A stretch of DNA of 9,329 bases from Gemmatimonadota bacterium. Its GTDB lineage: Bacteria > Gemmatimonadota > Gemmatimonadetes > Palauibacterales > Palauibacteraceae. The stretch covers positions 1 to 9,329 of the forward strand of contig JAMJQV010000040.1 of NCBI GenBank assembly GCA_023554435.1. Reading direction: 5' to 3'. The position numbers and the translations under genes are program-made. Below the pieces are notes generated by a model. The model saw only the letters and a program-made list of their open reading frames with translations, searched no databases and was not told the DNA's origin. Below are positions 6,646-9,329 of the stretch, piece by piece (position 1 is the first letter of the stretch; the number at the start of each line of letters is the position of its first letter).

Positions 6646-8435
6646 GCCTGTTTCGCCGGAGGAAGGGCCTTCTCTTCCGGTTCTTGGCCACGACGGTCGC
6701 CACGTCTCTCCTGTCGATGGCGGCGATCCTCCTGATCCGGGAGTTCCTGGACGGGGTGCTGGGCAACGGAGGCGGGATGGCCGCATGGGTCGCGAGCGCT
6801 TTCGGCCCCACCGCGGCTCTGTGGTTCGTGGCGACGCTGCTGATCGCGACCTACGTGGCCAGCAGCCTGGTGACCTTCGACAACCAGGTCACACAGCAGC
6901 GAATCGTGAAGGTGCTGGAGCTGGGCATGATGGAGAAGCTGATCCGGCACATTCTCGGGCTGTCGGTTCCGTTCTTCGATCGCCAGAGCCACGGCGACAT
7001 CATCCAGGCGATCCGGACCGACGTGTCGCAGCTCCGGACCGTGGTCCTGGCCATGGCCCGTTTCGTACTCAACACGTGCATGGTGGTGGCGCTGTTCGGG
7101 GCCGCGCTCCTGCTCAGCGTGCGTCTCACGCTCTGGTCGCTCGTGGTTCTGCCGCTCGCAGTGATCCCGATCGTGCTGACGGCGCGCCGCATACTCGCCC
7201 GCTCGTTCGCCGTCCGGCGCACTGGCTACGTGCTCTACGACGTGATCCTGCAGCTGTTGCAGGGTATCCGGGTCATCAAGGTCTTTCAGGGAGAGGATGC
7301 CGAAGCCAACGCGGCCGTGGAGAAGGGCAGGGCCTACTTCGATCAGTTGATCGAAATGGTGCGCGTCCGCTCGCTGGCTTCCGTGTACCTGGGCTCGCTC
7401 TCCGGTCTGGGCATCGTCGTGGTGATCGTGGTCGGCGGCTTCGATGTCATGAATGGTCGCCTCGAATGGCCCTCCCTGCTGGCTTTCCTCATGGCTTTGC
7501 GCTCGATCCACGGCCCGCTGAACCAGGTCAACGCCACGTACGTCACGGTGAAGAACAACGCGGCGGCCGTTCAGCGGATCGGAGAGATTCTGGAGGCACG
7601 TCCCGAGGTCGTGGACGTGCCGGGCGCCCGGCCGCTCGAGGGCAAGCCCAGGACGGTTCGTTTCGACGAGGTCTCCTTCTCGTACGGGGACGAACAGGTG
7701 CTCGAGCGCGTGTCCTTCGAAGTCGACGCGGGGGAGACGATCGGTATCGTCGGACCCTCGGGTGCCGGGAAGACGACGCTGCTAAACCTCATCGCGCGAT
7801 TCTACGATCCCTCGTCCGGTCGTGTCCTGCTCGACGGCCGCGACCTTCGAGACATTCGACTTTCGGACCTGTACGACAGGATCGCCGTCGTCACACAGGA
7901 CCCGTTCCTGTTCTCCGCGTCGGTGGCCGACAACATCGCATTCGGCCGGGACGGCGCCTCCCGCGAGGAGATCGTCGCTGCCGCCAGGGCTGCCGGGATC
8001 GACGAAGAAATCCAGGCGTTGCCGGATGGCTACGACACGTTGATCGGGATCGGCGGACACGGCCTCTCGGGTGGACAGGCTCAGCGGGTATCGATCGCCC
8101 GCGCCCTGCTCAAGGACGCTCCCATCCTGCTGCTCGACGAAGCCACATCGAGTCTCGACTCGATCTCCGAAGTCCGCGTACAGAAGGCCATCGACCGCCT
8201 GATGGAGGGTCGCACCACGTTCATCGTGGCGCACAGGCTCTCCACGCTGCGGAACGCCGGCAAGCTCGTGGTCCTGGATGCCGGGTGCGTCGCGGGGGTC
8301 GGCTCGCACGATGAGCTGCTGCGGGAGTGCCCGCTGTACGTGCGGCTGTGCGGGGCTCAGAACGTGGCTGGCCAATCGGAAGATACGGTTCCGCCAGCTT
8401 CGGGCCGTCCCATTCCGATCACCGCAGTACGGTAA
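6615..8435 (+). CDS. MsbA-like ABC exporter (fused permease and ATPase half-transporter)
   Basis: This 606-residue half-transporter should act as a homodimer in the inner membrane, flipping or exporting a lipid-linked or other amphipathic substrate. The membrane domain spans about 1-330 with hydrophobic segments near 19-41, 65-87, 145-190 and 258-295. The ATPase domain spans about 345-590 and has all catalytic elements: Walker A GPSGAGKT (380-387), Q-loop Gln428 in VVTQDPF, signature LSGGQ (484-488), Walker B ILLLDE (504-509) with catalytic Glu509, D-loop SSLD (512-515) and H-loop His540 in IVAHRLS. Length is typical of MsbA and related glycolipid exporters. A peptide-exporter role cannot be excluded by sequence alone, but there is no N-terminal C39 peptidase domain. 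The gene overlaps the nucleotidyltransferase by 31 bp, and the glycosyltransferase follows after 10 bp, suggesting the substrate is made or decorated by these neighbours. Confidence 0.93.
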   Translation: MDFPGKHYLVSLFRRRKGLLFRFLATTVATSLLSMAAILLIREFLDGVLGNGGGMAAWVASAFGPTAALWFVATLLIATYVASSLVTFDNQVTQQRIVKVLELGMMEKLIRHILGLSVPFFDRQSHGDIIQAIRTDVSQLRTVVLAMARFVLNTCMVVALFGAALLLSVRLTLWSLVVLPLAVIPIVLTARRILARSFAVRRTGYVLYDVILQLLQGIRVIKVFQGEDAEANAAVEKGRAYFDQLIEMVRVRSLASVYLGSLSGLGIVVVIVVGGFDVMNGRLEWPSLLAFLMALRSIHGPLNQVNATYVTVKNNAAAVQRIGEILEARPEVVDVPGARPLEGKPRTVRFDEVSFSYGDEQVLERVSFEVDAGETIGIVGPSGAGKTTLLNLIARFYDPSSGRVLLDGRDLRDIRLSDLYDRIAVVTQDPFLFSASVADNIAFGRDGASREEIVAAARAAGIDEEIQALPDGYDTLIGIGGHGLSGGQAQRVSIARALLKDAPILLLDEATSSLDSISEVRVQKAIDRLMEGRTTFIVAHRLSTLRNAGKLVVLDAGCVAGVGSHDELLRECPLYVRLCGAQNVAGQSEDTVPPASGRPIPITAVR

Positions 8436-8440
8436 GGAGG
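8434..8440 (+). promoter_or_regulatory. Strong Shine-Dalgarno for the glycosyltransferase gene
   Basis: AAGGAGG overlaps the stop codon of the ABC exporter and lies five bases before ATG 8446. It is the best ribosome binding site in the window and fixes the start of the next gene, consistent with coupled expression. Confidence 0.8.
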
Positions 8441-8445
8441 CCGGC

Positions 8446-9329
8446 ATGAGACTTCTATTCCTGCAGGAGACGTTCTGGCCTTCGGTCGGCGGCATTCAGG
8501 TTCTCAGCATGCGGGCCCTCGTCCGGCTACAGCAGAGGGGCTACGAGCCCGCGGTCATCTCGACCTTTGCCGGCGAGGATGTGCCCGAGCAGGATGAAGT
8601 GGAAGGAATCCCCGTATATCGACTTCCCCTACGCCAGGCCCTGGAGAACCGGGATCTCGAGTCGATCATTCGATGCCGTAAGGAGCTGGCGCGGCTGAAG
8701 AACGAGCTTCGCCCCGACATGATCCAGCTCAATTTCTCGGGCCCGAGTGGCTATTTCCTTCTGGCCACGGCTCAGCACGCCGATCCGCCCCTCGTGATGG
8801 CAGTGCGGCATCCCCTGGACAGGATGACCGAGAAGGCGGACAGCCTGGTGAGCCGTCTCTTGCGGGCCTCCACCTGGGTAACCGGTAACTCCCGCTCGAC
8901 GCTCGCCGAAGCGATCGCGGCGGCTCCTGAAATCGAGCCCAGAAGCTCCGTGATCTTCAACGGCCTAAAGGTACCCGAGCAGCCGCCGACGAGACTGTCG
9001 TTCGACCCGCCAGAGCTGCTCTGTCTCGGAAGGCTGGTCTACGACAAGGGATTTCACGTCGCAGTGGAGGCGTTCGCTTCCGTCCGCCGTCGGTTTCCAG
9101 AGGCTCGCCTCACCATCGCCGGAGACGGACCGGAGCGAGCCGCTCTCGAGGCACAGGCGAAGTCGCTCGGTCTCGAGTCCGCCGTGCGCTTCACGGGCCT
9201 GGTCGATCCGAAGGACGTGCCGGGGGTCCTGAACCAGGCGTCCCTGGTGCTGATGCCCTCACGCGAGGAGTCGTTCGGCCTCGTGGCCCTCGAAGCCGGA
9301 CTGATGGGGCGGCCGGTGATCGCCTCGGA
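8446..9329 (+). CDS. Family 4 glycosyltransferase (3' truncated by window end)
   Basis: The frame from ATG 8446 stays open to the last base (294 full codons), so the end of the gene lies outside. It is a GT-B fold, retaining glycosyltransferase that transfers a sugar from a nucleotide-sugar donor in the cytoplasm. The N-terminal acceptor domain begins MRLLFLQETFWPSVGGIQVL, with the Gly-Gly loop typical of GT4. The C-terminal donor domain starts near residue 185 with LLCLGRLVYDKGFHVAVEAF, continues with LTIAGDGPER, and reaches the EX7E motif (Glu275 and Glu283 in SREESFGLVALEAG). About 80-100 residues are probably missing. The donor and acceptor cannot be told from sequence. Its place straight after an MsbA-like exporter suggests glycan, lipid-linked oligosaccharide or glycosylated product assembly. 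Confidence 0.93.
   Translation, partial: MRLLFLQETFWPSVGGIQVLSMRALVRLQQRGYEPAVISTFAGEDVPEQDEVEGIPVYRLPLRQALENRDLESIIRCRKELARLKNELRPDMIQLNFSGPSGYFLLATAQHADPPLVMAVRHPLDRMTEKADSLVSRLLRASTWVTGNSRSTLAEAIAAAPEIEPRSSVIFNGLKVPEQPPTRLSFDPPELLCLGRLVYDKGFHVAVEAFASVRRRFPEARLTIAGDGPERAALEAQAKSLGLESAVRFTGLVDPKDVPGVLNQASLVLMPSREESFGLVALEAGLMGRPVIAS

Noticed and set aside
5698..6786. A 362-codon minus-strand frame opposite the nucleotidyltransferase
   Set aside because: Shadow of the plus-strand gene; no recognisable domain and no ribosome binding site supporting it.
6512..8314. A 600-codon open frame on the + strand overlapping the nucleotidyltransferase end and the ABC exporter
   Set aside because: Its translation is Arg/Gly/Pro-rich with no domain, as expected for an out-of-frame reading of GC-rich coding DNA. 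The overlapping exporter has every ABC motif intact.

Overview
This is a GC-rich bacterial window. All convincing genes are on the + strand and none is interrupted. There is no sign of an insertion sequence, integrase, CRISPR array, tRNA or rRNA. The lipoproteins with Ala/Gly-rich lipoboxes, the Ig-like domain joined to a multiheme cytochrome, the DUF1254/DUF1214 protein and the polysaccharide-type genes would fit a Gram-negative, respiratory, environmental lineage such as Gemmatimonadota. That placement is inference from protein style, not from a phylogenetic marker.

Layout: (1) 1-477 is the 3' end of a DUF1254/DUF1214 protein cut by the window edge. (2) 478-682 is a lower-GC spacer with a possible small ORF. 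(3) 683-1864 encodes a predicted secreted lipoprotein with an Ig-like domain followed by 11 CXXCH heme-binding motifs, built from a 75-residue three-heme module. A good intrinsic terminator (1927-1960) follows it. (4) 2068-3708 and 3715-4917 are a two-gene unit: a MacA-like periplasmic adaptor lipoprotein with an unusual Gly/Gln/Arg/Pro-rich insertion, then a MacB-type permease. No ATPase gene accompanies them, and a terminator-like hairpin lies right after the permease stop. (5) 4918-5223 is a spacer of about 300 bp with no convincing gene. (6) 5224-9329 is a second operon: an NTP_transf_5-type nucleotidyltransferase, an MsbA-like ABC exporter (permease and ATPase fused), and a family 4 glycosyltransferase that runs off the window. 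Overlapping or near-contiguous spacing and clear Shine-Dalgarno sequences support co-transcription.

How they may work together: the adaptor and permease probably form the membrane part of a MacAB-like machine that borrows an ATPase encoded elsewhere. The last three genes look like the start of a surface-glycan or modified-metabolite locus, with a glycosyltransferase, an ATP-driven flippase/exporter and a nucleotidyltransferase. The multiheme lipoprotein would carry electrons on the periplasmic or outer face of the envelope, but no partner protein is in view. The most distinctive items are the modular 11-heme lipoprotein with its 80-bp exact internal repeat, the permease without an ATPase, the adaptor insertion, and a 16-bp motif shared by the two spacers upstream of the cytochrome and adaptor genes.
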